From Bacillaceae bacterium (lineage in GTDB: Bacteria > Bacillota > Bacilli > Bacillales_A > Planococcaceae), in the NCBI GenBank assembly GCA_030149685.1, contig JASLGI010000117.1, positions 1-13,606 on the forward strand: DNA of 13,606 nt, written 5' to 3'. The position numbers and the translations under genes are program-made. The notes under the pieces were generated by a model that was not told where the DNA came from, ran no database searches, and saw only the letters and a list, made by a program, of their open reading frames with translations. Position 1 is the first letter of the stretch; each line of letters begins with the position of its first letter. This document shows positions 1 through 8,915 of this stretch, piece after piece.

Positions 1-26
1 AAAGGACGACCTACTCTTTGTACGTA

Positions 27-2030
27 TTAACGATTAAGCATCGTTTTCACACGTGCAACAACATTATCTACTGAGAAACCGAATTTCTCCATAACGATAT
101 CTCCTGGTGCACTTGCTCCGAAACGATCAATCGCGAGAACATCACCGTCAAGACCTGTATACTTATGCCATCCGAGCGATGCACCCATTTCAATCGCAAG
201 ACGTTTTGTAACAGATGAAGGAAGTACTTCTTCTTTATACGCTGCATCTTGAGCATCGAAACGATCCCATGAAGGCATTGAAACAACAGATACATGGATA
301 TTTTCACGAGCTAATACTTTTTGGGCTTCAATTGCTAAGCTTACTTCTGACCCTGCTGCGAGTACTAATGCATCAACTTGACCTTCCGCAGGAGAAATTG
401 TGTAAGCACCGCGTCCAACACCTTCAAACGCTTCTTTTTTCGTTCCAGGAAGTACTGGTAAATTTTGACGTGAAAGAACGAGTGCTGTCGGCGTAGCTTC
501 TGATGTTAATGCATAGTACCATGCCGCTGATGTTTCGTTCGCATCTGCTGGACGCATAACAGAAAGGTTTGGCATCGCACGGAAGCTTGCTAAATGTTCA
601 ATCGGTTCGTGTGTCGGACCATCTTCTCCTACAGCGATACTATCATGCGTGAAGACGTATGTGACTGGAAGCCCCATAAGTGCTGATAAACGAACCGCAG
701 GACGTACGTAATCGCTAAACACGAAGAATGTTGCACCGAATACGTCAACACCACCATGAAGCGCCATTCCGTTTAATGCTGTACCCATCGCAAATTCACG
801 TACACCGAACCAAATGTTACGCCCTTCGAAGTTTTCTTCTGGTAAGAAGTTCCCTTCACCTTCCATTGTCGTTTTGTTCGAACTTGCAAGGTCTGCACTT
901 CCGCCGAATAATGAAGGAACCGCTTGTGCAATCGCATTGATCGCTTTATGTGATGCACTACGAGTTGCTACTGATTCTCCTTCTTCATACGTTGGCATTT
1001 GTTCTTTTAAATTCACTGGGAATTTACGCGCAACTGCTTCTTCTAACTGCTTAGCAAGTGCTGGATGCGCTTCTTTATACGATTCAAATAACTCGTTCCA
1101 TTCCTCTTCAACATTTGCACCGAGTGCTGTTGTCGCTTGTTTAAATGCCTCATATACTTCTTCTGGTACGTGGAATGGTTCATGTGGCCAATCATACGCT
1201 TCTTTTGTTAATGTTAATTCTTCTTCACCGAGTGGTGCTCCATGAACACCAGATGTACCTGATAAATTTGGTGAACCGTACCCAATGACCGTTTTTACTT
1301 CGATTAATGTCGGTGCTTCTTTATTTTCTTTCGCAGTTGTAATCGCGTTTGAAATTTCTTCTACATTATTTCCATCTTCTACACGGATGTAGTGCCATCC
1401 ATAAGATTCGAAACGTTTCTGCGTATTTTCAGTAAATGATTTATCTAAATCGCCATCAAGCGAAATATCGTTACTATCATAAAGTACGATTAGTTTATCA
1501 AGTTCTAAATGACCTGCAAGTGAAATCGCTTCTGCAGCGACACCTTCCATTAAGTCGCCATCTCCGCATAATGCGTATGTGTAATGATCAACGACATCAA
1601 AATTTTCTTTGTTATACGTTTTCGCTAAATGTTTTTCTGCCATTGCCATACCAACTGCCATACCGATCCCTTGTCCGAGTGGACCAGTTGTTGCTTCTAC
1701 ACCTACTGTATCACCGTATTCTGGGTGTCCTGGAGTTTCTGATCCCCATTGACGGAAGTTTTTAATTTCTTCCATTGAAAGTTCATAACCACTTAAATGG
1801 AGTAAGCTATATAAAAGCATTGAACCATGTCCTGCTGAAAGAACGAAGCGGTCGCGGTTAAACCAGTTTGGGTTTTTCGGGTTATGGTTCATATGTTTCG
1901 CCCATAATGTATAAGCCATTGGAGCAGCTCCCATAGGAAGCCCTGGGTGTCCTGAGTTCGCTTTTTCAATCGCATCGATTGAAAGCGTGCGAATCGTATT
2001 AATTGCTAATTGGTCAATTTGTTTCGTCAT
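27..2030 (-). CDS. tkt: Transketolase
   Basis: Thiamine-diphosphate enzyme of the non-oxidative pentose phosphate pathway. It moves two-carbon ketol units between sugar phosphates in the cytosol. The full domain order is visible: an N-terminal TPP-binding domain with SGHPG (26-30), AGHGS (66-70), the TPP motif GDGDLMEG (156-163) and GVHGAP (261-266); then a middle domain with the catalytic glutamate in REFAMG (E412) and THEP (473-476); then a C-terminal domain to residue 667. The length, 667 residues, equals B. subtilis Tkt as I recall it. I chose the ATG at 2030. The frame stays open to a TTG at 2060, but those ten extra residues are not family-like, and AAAGGATG lies about 10 nt before the ATG. 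It follows ynzC, as in B. subtilis, with 88 bp between. Weak promoter candidates lie in that gap (TTGTCT-17-TACACT is the better), so it may be transcribed on its own. Confidence 0.97.
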   Translation of the reverse strand: MTKQIDQLAINTIRTLSIDAIEKANSGHPGLPMGAAPMAYTLWAKHMNHNPKNPNWFNRDRFVLSAGHGSMLLYSLLHLSGYELSMEEIKNFRQWGSETPGHPEYGDTVGVEATTGPLGQGIGMAVGMAMAEKHLAKTYNKENFDVVDHYTYALCGDGDLMEGVAAEAISLAGHLELDKLIVLYDSNDISLDGDLDKSFTENTQKRFESYGWHYIRVEDGNNVEEISNAITTAKENKEAPTLIEVKTVIGYGSPNLSGTSGVHGAPLGEEELTLTKEAYDWPHEPFHVPEEVYEAFKQATTALGANVEEEWNELFESYKEAHPALAKQLEEAVARKFPVNLKEQMPTYEEGESVATRSASHKAINAIAQAVPSLFGGSADLASSNKTTMEGEGNFLPEENFEGRNIWFGVREFAMGTALNGMALHGGVDVFGATFFVFSDYVRPAVRLSALMGLPVTYVFTHDSIAVGEDGPTHEPIEHLASFRAMPNLSVMRPADANETSAAWYYALTSEATPTALVLSRQNLPVLPGTKKEAFEGVGRGAYTISPAEGQVDALVLAAGSEVSLAIEAQKVLARENIHVSVVSMPSWDRFDAQDAAYKEEVLPSSVTKRLAIEMGASLGWHKYTGLDGDVLAIDRFGASAPGDIVMEKFGFSVDNVVARVKTMLNR

Positions 2031-2090
2031 GAAGTACGTACATCCTTTCGTATCTGTCAAATAGTAGTTTTTTCATCTCTTAGTGTAAGC

Positions 2091-2120
2091 AAAAAAAGAA
2101 AAAAAGACAATGTTCGTCTT
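2091..2120 (-). terminator. Probable weak terminator after ynzC
   Basis: On the minus strand a 5-bp stem (AAGAC at 2120-2116 with GTCTT at 2108-2104, loop of 7) runs directly into a long T-rich tail, seven T, one C, seven T (2105-2091). The stem overlaps the ynzC stop codon. It is short, so termination is probably partial, but the U tract is strong. It separates ynzC from tkt. Confidence 0.5.
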
Positions 2121-2358
2121 ATTGTTCTTTGTTTTTATTCCGTTCTTTCGCTTCACGCACTTTTTCTGGCGTTACATCGTTACCTTCTTCATCTAAAATC
2201 GTGACATTTTCAATGGTTGCGCGCATTGATTTACGGAAAGATTGTAAATACTCTTTGCGAAGTTTCGTCTGCTCAGCTGCTTCTTCTGTAGAAAGCCCAA
2301 CTGTTTTTCCTTTATGTGCAAGCTCATTAATACGAGCTAATTTATCTGGTGATAACAT
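2119..2358 (-). CDS. ynzC: DUF896 family small helical protein (YnzC-like)
   Basis: Small, highly charged cytosolic protein of 79 residues in the DUF896 (UPF0291) family. B. subtilis YnzC is of similar length. No biochemical role is established that I know of. Family marks are visible: an N-terminal helix KLARINELAHKGK (6-18), a second helix with EQTKLRKEYLQSFRKSMR (about 29-46), then the conserved GNDVTPEKV segment (59-67) and a basic tail. There is no signal peptide or membrane segment. The start ATG is backed by GGAGGAG at 2363-2369, 4-5 nt upstream. It diverges directly from lexA across a 221-bp gap. In B. subtilis the cell-division inhibitor yneA and the resolvase-like yneB lie between lexA and ynzC; both are absent here. 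Placement in the lexA neighbourhood is conserved, but I infer no SOS role from that alone. Confidence 0.9.
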   Translation of the reverse strand: MLSPDKLARINELAHKGKTVGLSTEEAAEQTKLRKEYLQSFRKSMRATIENVTILDEEGNDVTPEKVREAKERNKNKEQ

Positions 2359-2453
2359 TTTTCTCCTCCATCCTACTCAATATAATTAAAACGTATCTAA
2401 AGTTTGTCGAAAGTGCAACCTTTTCATTCTCTTTTTCACAAATCCTTCATGTT

Positions 2454-2469
2454 TTCAAAATCTTTTGAA
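2454..2469. repeat. AT-rich inverted repeat in the lexA-ynzC gap
   Basis: A perfect dyad: TTCAAAA (2454-2460), TC spacer, TTTTGAA (2463-2469). It lies 31 bp upstream of the SOS box and on the ynzC side of it. It is followed by a tandem GAACGAAC (2467-2474). It could be an operator or a chance dyad in AT-rich DNA. It has no T tract placement that would make it a terminator. Confidence 0.35.
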
Positions 2470-2500
2470 CGAACCTCATACTTTTAGTCCTTTACACCTA

Positions 2501-2514
2501 CGAACTTCTGTTTG
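2501..2514 (+). promoter_or_regulatory. SOS box (LexA operator) of lexA
   Basis: CGAAC-TTCT-GTTTG matches the Gram-positive LexA operator CGAAC-N4-GTTCG with one mismatch in the right half-site. Its last three bases overlap the lexA -35 hexamer at 2512-2517. Bound LexA would therefore block RNA polymerase, which fits the autoregulation known for this family. Confidence 0.85.
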
Positions 2515-2540
2515 CAATCCCTCCTAGGAAATGTTATAAT
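2512..2540 (+). promoter_or_regulatory. SigA-type promoter of lexA
   Basis: The -35 is TTGCAA (2512-2517), the spacer is 17 bp, and the -10 is a perfect TATAAT (2535-2540), preceded by TG at 2532-2533 (extended -10). Transcription should begin near 2546-2548. A strong ribosome site AAGGAGGG (2566-2573) lies about 7 nt before the ATG. Confidence 0.88.
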
Positions 2541-2579
2541 TCCTACCATATAAATAGGATCATTTAAGGAGGGTTATGT

Positions 2580-3197
2580 ATGGCTAAAATCTCAAAACGC
2601 CAGCAAGAAATTTTGGATTTCATTAAAGATGAAGTGCGTATGAAAGGTTATCCACCATCTGTTCGTGAAATCGCAAAAGCTGTTGGATTAGCATCTAGTT
2701 CTACAGTGCACGGGCATTTATCACGTTTAGAAGCGAAAGGATTTATTCGTCGAGACCCGACGAAACCACGCGCAATTGAAATTTTAGATCCGAACGGAAT
2801 CGAAGAGTTAAAAACACCGGTTGTTCATATTCCACTCGTCGGAAAAGTAACAGCTGGTCAACCAATTTCAGCAATTGAAAACATTGAAGAATACTTCCCT
2901 ATTCCGGCGACGATCGATTCTTCAGAAGAACAACTTTTCATGCTTGAAGTATCAGGAAACAGTATGATTGAAGCTGGTATTTTAGACGGTGACTATGTCA
3001 TTGTAAAGCAACAAAACACTGCTGAAAATGGTCAAATCGTTGTCGCGATGACAGAAGAAAATGAAGCGACAGTTAAACGTTTCTTTAAAGAAAAAAATAT
3101 GTTCCGTTTACAACCTGAAAATAGTGCGATGGCACCTCTCTTACTTCCAGAAGTTTCTATCCTTGGACAAGTTGTCGGTGTATACCGTTCACTATAA
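2580..3197 (+). CDS. lexA: SOS response repressor LexA
   Basis: Transcriptional repressor of the DNA-damage regulon. It self-cleaves when stimulated by RecA filaments on single-stranded DNA. The 205 residues equal the B. subtilis length. The N-terminal winged helix-turn-helix covers about 1-65, with [24 protein letters not shown] (24-47) as the recognition region. A hinge leads to the Ala92-Gly93 cleavage site in KVTAGQP. The C-terminal S24-type peptidase fold carries the catalytic pair Ser128 (GNSM) and Lys166 (EATVKRF). All key residues are present, so the protein should be cleavable. It is the only plus-strand gene in the window. It has its own SigA promoter with an overlapping SOS box, so it is autoregulated, and it ends at a strong hairpin. 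It diverges from ynzC rather than from a yneA-type division inhibitor. Confidence 0.98.
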   Translation: MAKISKRQQEILDFIKDEVRMKGYPPSVREIAKAVGLASSSTVHGHLSRLEAKGFIRRDPTKPRAIEILDPNGIEELKTPVVHIPLVGKVTAGQPISAIENIEEYFPIPATIDSSEEQLFMLEVSGNSMIEAGILDGDYVIVKQQNTAENGQIVVAMTEENEATVKRFFKEKNMFRLQPENSAMAPLLLPEVSILGQVVGVYRSL

Positions 3198-3215
3198 GTC
3201 GATAAACATCAAGAA

Positions 3216-3250
3216 AAGTCGGTAGCAATAATTATTGCTACCGGCTTTTT
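3216..3250 (+). terminator. Terminator of lexA, probably bidirectional with ynbB
   Basis: A 13-bp stem (3216-3228 with 3235-3247, one G-U pair, loop of 6) ends in TTTTT at 3246-3250. On the minus strand the same hairpin has one C-A mismatch near its base and runs into TTTTCTT. It can thus also terminate the converging ynbB transcript, whose stop codon is at 3255-3253. Confidence 0.9.
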
Positions 3251-3252
3251 AA

Positions 3253-4521
3253 TTACACTTGAATCATTCCATCGTTGATTAACTTCTCTACAGAAGCTAA
3301 TACTGCTGCTTTTACGTGTTCATACGTTAAACCACCTTGAACATATGCTGTATATGGCGGACGAATAGGACCATCTGCTGTTAACTCAATACTCGATCCT
3401 TGAATAAATGTTCCCGCTGCCATAATGACATCGTCTGTATATCCTGGCATATATGACGGCACTGGCATGTAATGCGCATTGATCGGTGAATTTTCTTGAA
3501 TCATTTGACAGAAACTAATCATCTGCTCTGGCGTCTCAAACGATACGGACTGAATTAAATCGGTGCGATCTGCTGCGTAATGAGGAGTTGTCGTCATTCC
3601 GAAGTCTTCTAATAATGCCGAAGTAAAGATTGCTCCTTTTACCGCCTGACTGACTACGTGAGGTGCTAAGAAAAAACCTTGATACATTTCAAGTAATGTA
3701 TCTAAAGAAGCTCCTGATTCACTTCCTAAGCCTGGAGAAGTCATTCGGTAAGCACAACGTTCAACAAGCTCTTCTTTCCCCGCTACGTACCCTCCTGTAC
3801 GTACAAGTCCGCCTCCTGGGTTTTTAATCAATGAGCCAGCCATTAAATCTACGCCTAATTCTGTCGGTTCCATCGTTTCAACAAATTCCCCGTAACAATT
3901 ATCGACAAAAATAATTACATCGTCTCTCATCTTACGTACACGACGAACCATCTCATCGATTTCTGCAATTGTAAATGAAGGACGTTCAGAATATCCTTTT
4001 GAACGTTGAATACCGATAACACGCGTTTTATCACTCATACGTTTTTCGACTTCTTCAAAATCGACAGCTCCATCTTCTAATAAATCGACATGTTGGTAGT
4101 CAATGCCATAATCTTTTAACGAACCAGTATCTTCTTCACCACCATCGACAATCGATGCGAGTGTGTCATATGGCTCTCCCGTAATATACATTAATTCATC
4201 TCCGGGACGAAGAACACCGAATAAACTAATCGCTATTGCGTGAGTTCCTGAAACGATTTGTCCTCGTACGAGGCAACGTTCTGCTCCAAACACATCTGCA
4301 TATACTTGTTCTAACGTGTCACGTCCACTGTCATCATAACCGTAACCAGTCGTTCCAGTTAAATGAAAATCACTTACTTTGTTGTCACGAAAAGCTTTTA
4401 ACACTTTCCGTTGATTGTAAAAAGCGATATCTTCCGCTTTCTTAAAATACGGTTGAACTTTTTTTTCCGCCTTTTCTGCTCGTTCTGATAAAGTTGGATC
4501 AATCGGTTGTAAAAACATCAT
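3253..4521 (-). CDS. ynbB: PLP-dependent methionine gamma-lyase family protein (YnbB / aluminium-resistance-type)
   Basis: Fold-type I PLP enzyme of the Met_gamma_lyase (DUF-type) family, often labelled aluminium resistance protein. Substrate and physiological role are not established for the Bacillus member. Visible marks: STGYGYDD-like TTGYGYDDSGRDTL (57-70); RGQIVSGTHAIAISLFG (86-102), which forms part of the cofactor pocket; the aspartate of IFVDNCYGEF (D207), which would contact the pyridine nitrogen; and the probable Schiff-base lysine in GSLIKNPGG (K233). The C-terminal small domain carries the family segment ADGPIRPPYTAYVQGGLTYEH. The length of 422 is normal. Two ATGs are adjacent (4521 and 4518). 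GAGGAG at 4525-4530 is only 3 nt from the first but 6 nt from the second, so translation may start at 4518. It lies 12 bp after miaA and is surely co-transcribed. It is usually followed by glnRA, which is absent here; lexA converges on it instead. Confidence 0.92.
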   Translation of the reverse strand: MMFLQPIDPTLSERAEKAEKKVQPYFKKAEDIAFYNQRKVLKAFRDNKVSDFHLTGTTGYGYDDSGRDTLEQVYADVFGAERCLVRGQIVSGTHAIAISLFGVLRPGDELMYITGEPYDTLASIVDGGEEDTGSLKDYGIDYQHVDLLEDGAVDFEEVEKRMSDKTRVIGIQRSKGYSERPSFTIAEIDEMVRRVRKMRDDVIIFVDNCYGEFVETMEPTELGVDLMAGSLIKNPGGGLVRTGGYVAGKEELVERCAYRMTSPGLGSESGASLDTLLEMYQGFFLAPHVVSQAVKGAIFTSALLEDFGMTTTPHYAADRTDLIQSVSFETPEQMISFCQMIQENSPINAHYMPVPSYMPGYTDDVIMAAGTFIQGSSIELTADGPIRPPYTAYVQGGLTYEHVKAAVLASVEKLINDGMIQV

Positions 4522-4533
4522 TGTCTCCTCTTT

Positions 4534-5451
4534 CTATTTATTCAATGTTGACTGGATTATACGAATATTTTCTTCAATCGTTGCATTCGCATCTAACCAA
4601 ACAACATCTAATTTATTTCTAAAATAAGTCAATTGACGCTTTGCGTATTGACGTGTGTTTTTCTTGATTTGCTCAATGACTTCTTCTTTTGTCAAATGCC
4701 CTTCAAAATAGGGGAACCATTCTTTATAACCGATTCCTCGCATTGACTGTGCCTCCCGAACACCTTTCATATAAAGCGCTCGAACTTCTTCTTCTAACCC
4801 ATCACGAATCATTAAATCTACTCGAAGATCAATCCGTTCATATAACTGCTCTCGTGGCATCGAAAGACCAAATATCACCGAAGGGTAAATCTTTTTCTGC
4901 CCCCGACTTTGATCGATGTCACTTTTTGTCTGTCCCGTCACTTCATAAACTTCTAATGCACGAATGACGCGACGTAAATTATTCGGATGAATATCATTTG
5001 CGCTTTGTGGATCAATCGCAAGTAAACGTTGATGCATCGCTTCTTTTCCCATTTCTGAAGCTTCTTTCTCCAATCGTTGTCGCACTTGTTCATCAGAACC
5101 TTCGTCCGTAAAACGAAAATCATAAAGGACAGATTGAACATATAATCCTGTTCCCCCGACAATAATCGGCGTTTTCCCTCTCGTTGAGATCTCTTCAATG
5201 TATGTACGAACATCTCGTTGATACTCTGCTACGGAAAAAGAAGCAGTCGGTTCTAATCGATCAAAATAATGATGCGGTACACCTTGCATTTCTTCTTCTT
5301 TAATTTTTGCAGTACCAATATTAAGTTCTCGATATACTTGCATCGAATCTCCATTAATTACTTCTCCATCGATTGCTTTTGCTAAAGCAACACTTAAGTC
5401 GGTTTTTCCTGAAGCGGTCGGCCCGACGATGGCAATCACTTGCTTATTCAT
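4534..5451 (-). CDS. miaA: tRNA dimethylallyltransferase MiaA
   Basis: Transfers a dimethylallyl group from DMAPP to N6 of A37 in tRNAs reading UNN codons, giving i6A. MiaB, also in this window, then methylthiolates it. The 305-residue protein shows the P-loop GPTASGKT (10-17), the conserved aspartate of NGDSMQVYRELNIGTAK (D35), GVPHH (58-61 region), VGGTGLY (98-104) and the late RQYAKRQLTYFRN motif near the C-terminus. I place the start at the ATG 5451. AGGTGA (5459-5464) sits 7 nt upstream, and the protein then begins MNKQVIAIVGPTASGKT, as in relatives. The frame extends to a TTG at 5472, but that falls at the predicted transcription start. Hfq, which follows miaA in many Bacillales, is missing; ynbB comes next. 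Confidence 0.97.
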   Translation of the reverse strand: MNKQVIAIVGPTASGKTDLSVALAKAIDGEVINGDSMQVYRELNIGTAKIKEEEMQGVPHHYFDRLEPTASFSVAEYQRDVRTYIEEISTRGKTPIIVGGTGLYVQSVLYDFRFTDEGSDEQVRQRLEKEASEMGKEAMHQRLLAIDPQSANDIHPNNLRRVIRALEVYEVTGQTKSDIDQSRGQKKIYPSVIFGLSMPREQLYERIDLRVDLMIRDGLEEEVRALYMKGVREAQSMRGIGYKEWFPYFEGHLTKEEVIEQIKKNTRQYAKRQLTYFRNKLDVVWLDANATIEENIRIIQSTLNK

Positions 5452-5478
5452 CTTACGTTCACCTACTTTCAATCATTT

Positions 5479-5487
5479 ATTTTAGCA
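5479..5487 (-). promoter_or_regulatory. Probable extended -10 promoter of miaA
   Basis: On the minus strand, TGC-TAAAAT: TGC at 5487-5485 and the -10 hexamer at 5484-5479. It lies between the glpK terminator and the miaA start, where a promoter is needed. I see no good -35 17-18 bp upstream, so activity would rest on the extended -10. The implied leader before the ATG is about 20 nt. Confidence 0.55.
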
Positions 5488-5513
5488 TAGTTTATAAAAA
5501 AAGAAATGTTATG

Positions 5514-5542
5514 AAAAACCTCCAGCTAAATGCTGGAGGTTT
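5514..5542 (-). terminator. Intrinsic terminator after glpK
   Basis: A perfect 11-bp stem, AAACCTCCAGC with GCTGGAGGTTT (5516-5526 and 5532-5542, loop of 5), lies 5 bp after the glpK stop. On the minus strand it ends in TTTTT (5518-5514), partly within the stem base. It closes the mutS-mutL-glpK unit. Confidence 0.9.
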
Positions 5543-5547
5543 CTTTA

Positions 5548-7053
<1,506 letters not shown>

Positions 7054-8907
7054 TTACATAATACGTTTGAACATTTTTTCAATATCTGTCGTCGAAAAAT
7101 GAATAATGACCGGTCGACCGTGCGGACAAGTGAACGGATGTTCCGCTCGACTTAAATCTTCTAACAAATGTTCCATATCTGCCCGTGTCAATGAATGATT
7201 CGCTTTGATCGATCGCTTACAACTCATTAAAATAGCTGTTTCTTCACGCAATTTCTCGATATCAATGCGATTTTCAGTCATTACTTGTTCAACGATTTGT
7301 TCTATCGTTTCCCTAATTTCACCTTTTGGAAACCATGCAGGATATTCTTTTACTGCATACGTTTGTGGCCCAAACGGTTCAAGGGTAATGCCGACGGATT
7401 GTAATAAAGGGAGACGTTCTTTTAACACGATTTCTTCTGCTGCAGAATAACGAAAGATGAGGGGCATCAACATCATTTGTCGTTCTTCTGCTGAAGATTG
7501 ACCTAATGCATCTCGGAACTTTTCATAGTTGATTCGCTCTTGCGCTGCGTGTTGGTCAATCATATACATACCGGTTTCATTTTGAGCAATAATATACGTT
7601 CCATGTACTTGACCGACAATTTCTAAGGAAGGAAAAGCCGGATGGTGCGTCGGAATTTGTTCCTTACTATTTGAAAGTTCTTTTCGCTCTTGGAATGACT
7701 CTTCCTTATCATTAGCATCATCAAGTATAGTTTCGTTTTCTTTATCCATTACGAAAACATTTGGCGACTCTTGAACGAAATCAATCGTTTCTCTCTCGTT
7801 TTTATGCGGAGGAGAAGACGGTGGGGAAAAACTTAATTGTTCTTCTTTTTTCTTTCGCTCCAATGGAGGATTTTTTTTTGTAAAAGGCTGATTTTTTTCT
7901 TGAGGCGCACCTGATGGAATTTGTACGTGATGACGAATCGTCTCTCGCAACGTTTCTTCAATTAAAGGATAAAGATCATTTTCTTTACTGAAACGAACTT
8001 CTTTTTTTGAAGGGTGCACATTCACATCGACGAGTTGTGGATCTGTCGTTATCGATAAAACGACAATCGGGTATCGATGAATCGGTAAAAAGGTATGCAT
8101 TCCTTCTAAAATAGAGCGTTGAATTAAAAAACTACGTACTGCTCGATGATTGACGAGCAATGTCATATAATTTTTAGAAGCGCGTGTCACTTCTGGTAAG
8201 GCGACATATCCTGAAATTTGATAGTCCGCTGTTTCGTTTGAAAAAGGGATCATTTTCGCTGCAATTTCATGTCCATAAATCGCTGTAATGACACGAAGTA
8301 AATCACCTGTACCTGGAGTTTGTAATAACGTTTTTCCATTGTGTATAAGACGAAAAGCAATATCAGGATGTCCGAGTGCTAATTGGTTCACGAGATCAAT
8401 CGAATGACCGAGCTCTGTCTGAATCGTCTTGACATGTTTCAATCGAGCAGGTGTATTATAAAACAATTGACGTATGACTAAATCTGTCCCTCTACGCAAA
8501 GCAGCAGGTTCCTCTGTTACAATTTCTCCACCTTCAATTTGTAAATGCGTTCCTTCCGTTTCTGTCGACGTCCACATTTCTACTTTTGATACCGCTGCAA
8601 TACTCGCTAAAGCCTCTCCGCGAAAACCGAGTGTTCGAATACGTGAAAGGTCAAACTCATTTGCAATTTTACTCGTCGCATGACGCTCAAAAGATAAAAC
8701 CGCATCTACTCGAGACATTCCGACTCCGTCGTCAATGACACGAATCGATTCGAGCCCTGCTTCTTTCAATGCAATTGTAATCGAACGACTTTTCGCATCA
8801 ATTGCATTTTCTACAAGTTCTTTCACAACAGATGCCGGACGTTCAACAACTTCCCCTGCGGCAATTTTGTTCGATAAAATCGGATCCATTACTTGAATAT
8901 GAGACAT
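7054..8907 (-). CDS. mutL: DNA mismatch repair protein MutL
   Basis: GHKL ATPase and strand-nicking endonuclease that acts after MutS recognises a mismatch. The 617 residues show the N-terminal ATPase motifs ENAIDA (33-38), DDGVGM (59-64) and TLGFRGEALASI (92-103), then NTPARLK (151-157) and DVNVHPSKKEVRF (294-306). A low-complexity linker follows (about 330-425). The C-terminal dimerisation domain has the metal-binding endonuclease motif DQHAAQERINYE (451-462), SCKRSIKA (562-569) and CPHGRP (594-599). MutL should therefore cut by itself, as in organisms without MutH. I chose the ATG at 8907. GAGGGA (8912-8917) precedes it, and the distance to LSNKIAAGE then equals B. subtilis. An earlier in-frame ATG at 8919 overlaps the mutS stop as ATGA but has a poor ribosome site. 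The linker holds an A9 run (7871-7879). Confidence 0.96.
   Translation of the reverse strand: MSHIQVMDPILSNKIAAGEVVERPASVVKELVENAIDAKSRSITIALKEAGLESIRVIDDGVGMSRVDAVLSFERHATSKIANEFDLSRIRTLGFRGEALASIAAVSKVEMWTSTETEGTHLQIEGGEIVTEEPAALRRGTDLVIRQLFYNTPARLKHVKTIQTELGHSIDLVNQLALGHPDIAFRLIHNGKTLLQTPGTGDLLRVITAIYGHEIAAKMIPFSNETADYQISGYVALPEVTRASKNYMTLLVNHRAVRSFLIQRSILEGMHTFLPIHRYPIVVLSITTDPQLVDVNVHPSKKEVRFSKENDLYPLIEETLRETIRHHVQIPSGAPQEKNQPFTKKNPPLERKKKEEQLSFSPPSSPPHKNERETIDFVQESPNVFVMDKENETILDDANDKEESFQERKELSNSKEQIPTHHPAFPSLEIVGQVHGTYIIAQNETGMYMIDQHAAQERINYEKFRDALGQSSAEERQMMLMPLIFRYSAAEEIVLKERLPLLQSVGITLEPFGPQTYAVKEYPAWFPKGEIRETIEQIVEQVMTENRIDIEKLREETAILMSCKRSIKANHSLTRADMEHLLEDLSRAEHPFTCPHGRPVIIHFSTTDIEKMFKRIM
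7871..7879 (-). repeat. A9 homopolymer inside mutL
   Basis: Nine consecutive A on the coding strand (ACA-AAA-AAA-AAT, codons 343-346), with an A7 run 12 bp upstream in the coding direction (7892-7898). It is the longest single-base run I found in any coding region of the window; the next is A8 in ynbB (4459-4466). A one-base loss or gain shifts into frames that stop within about 30 codons. Confidence 0.9.
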
Positions 8908-8915
8908 CGTATCCC

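Noticed and set aside
1..26. Search for a terminator or next gene after tkt
   Set aside because: Only 26 bases are visible, with no hairpin or reading frame that can be judged.
818..834. SOS-box-like CGAAC...GTTACG in tkt
   Set aside because: The half-site spacing is 5 instead of 4, the right half is imperfect, and it lies deep inside coding sequence.
814..1245. 143-codon plus-strand open frame opposite tkt
   Set aside because: It lies wholly antisense to a conserved tkt domain, has no ribosome site, and its composition mirrors the codon bias of the real gene.
2031..2060. Ten-residue N-terminal extension of transketolase from a TTG at 2060
   Set aside because: The ATG at 2030 gives the family length and N-terminus and has its own ribosome site; the extension spans that site.
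2055..2115. Promoters for tkt (TTGTCT-17-TACACT or CTTACA-17-TACTAT on the minus strand)
   Set aside because: Both match only 4 of 6 bases in each hexamer; mentioned under tkt but not listed as features.
2370..2420. Promoter for ynzC (TTGCAC-17-TACGTT on the minus strand)
   Set aside because: The -10 is too far from consensus to report as a feature, although some promoter must lie in this gap.
5452..5472. Longer MiaA starting at a TTG at 5472
   Set aside because: The TTG coincides with the predicted transcription start, and the AGGTGA site serves the ATG at 5451.
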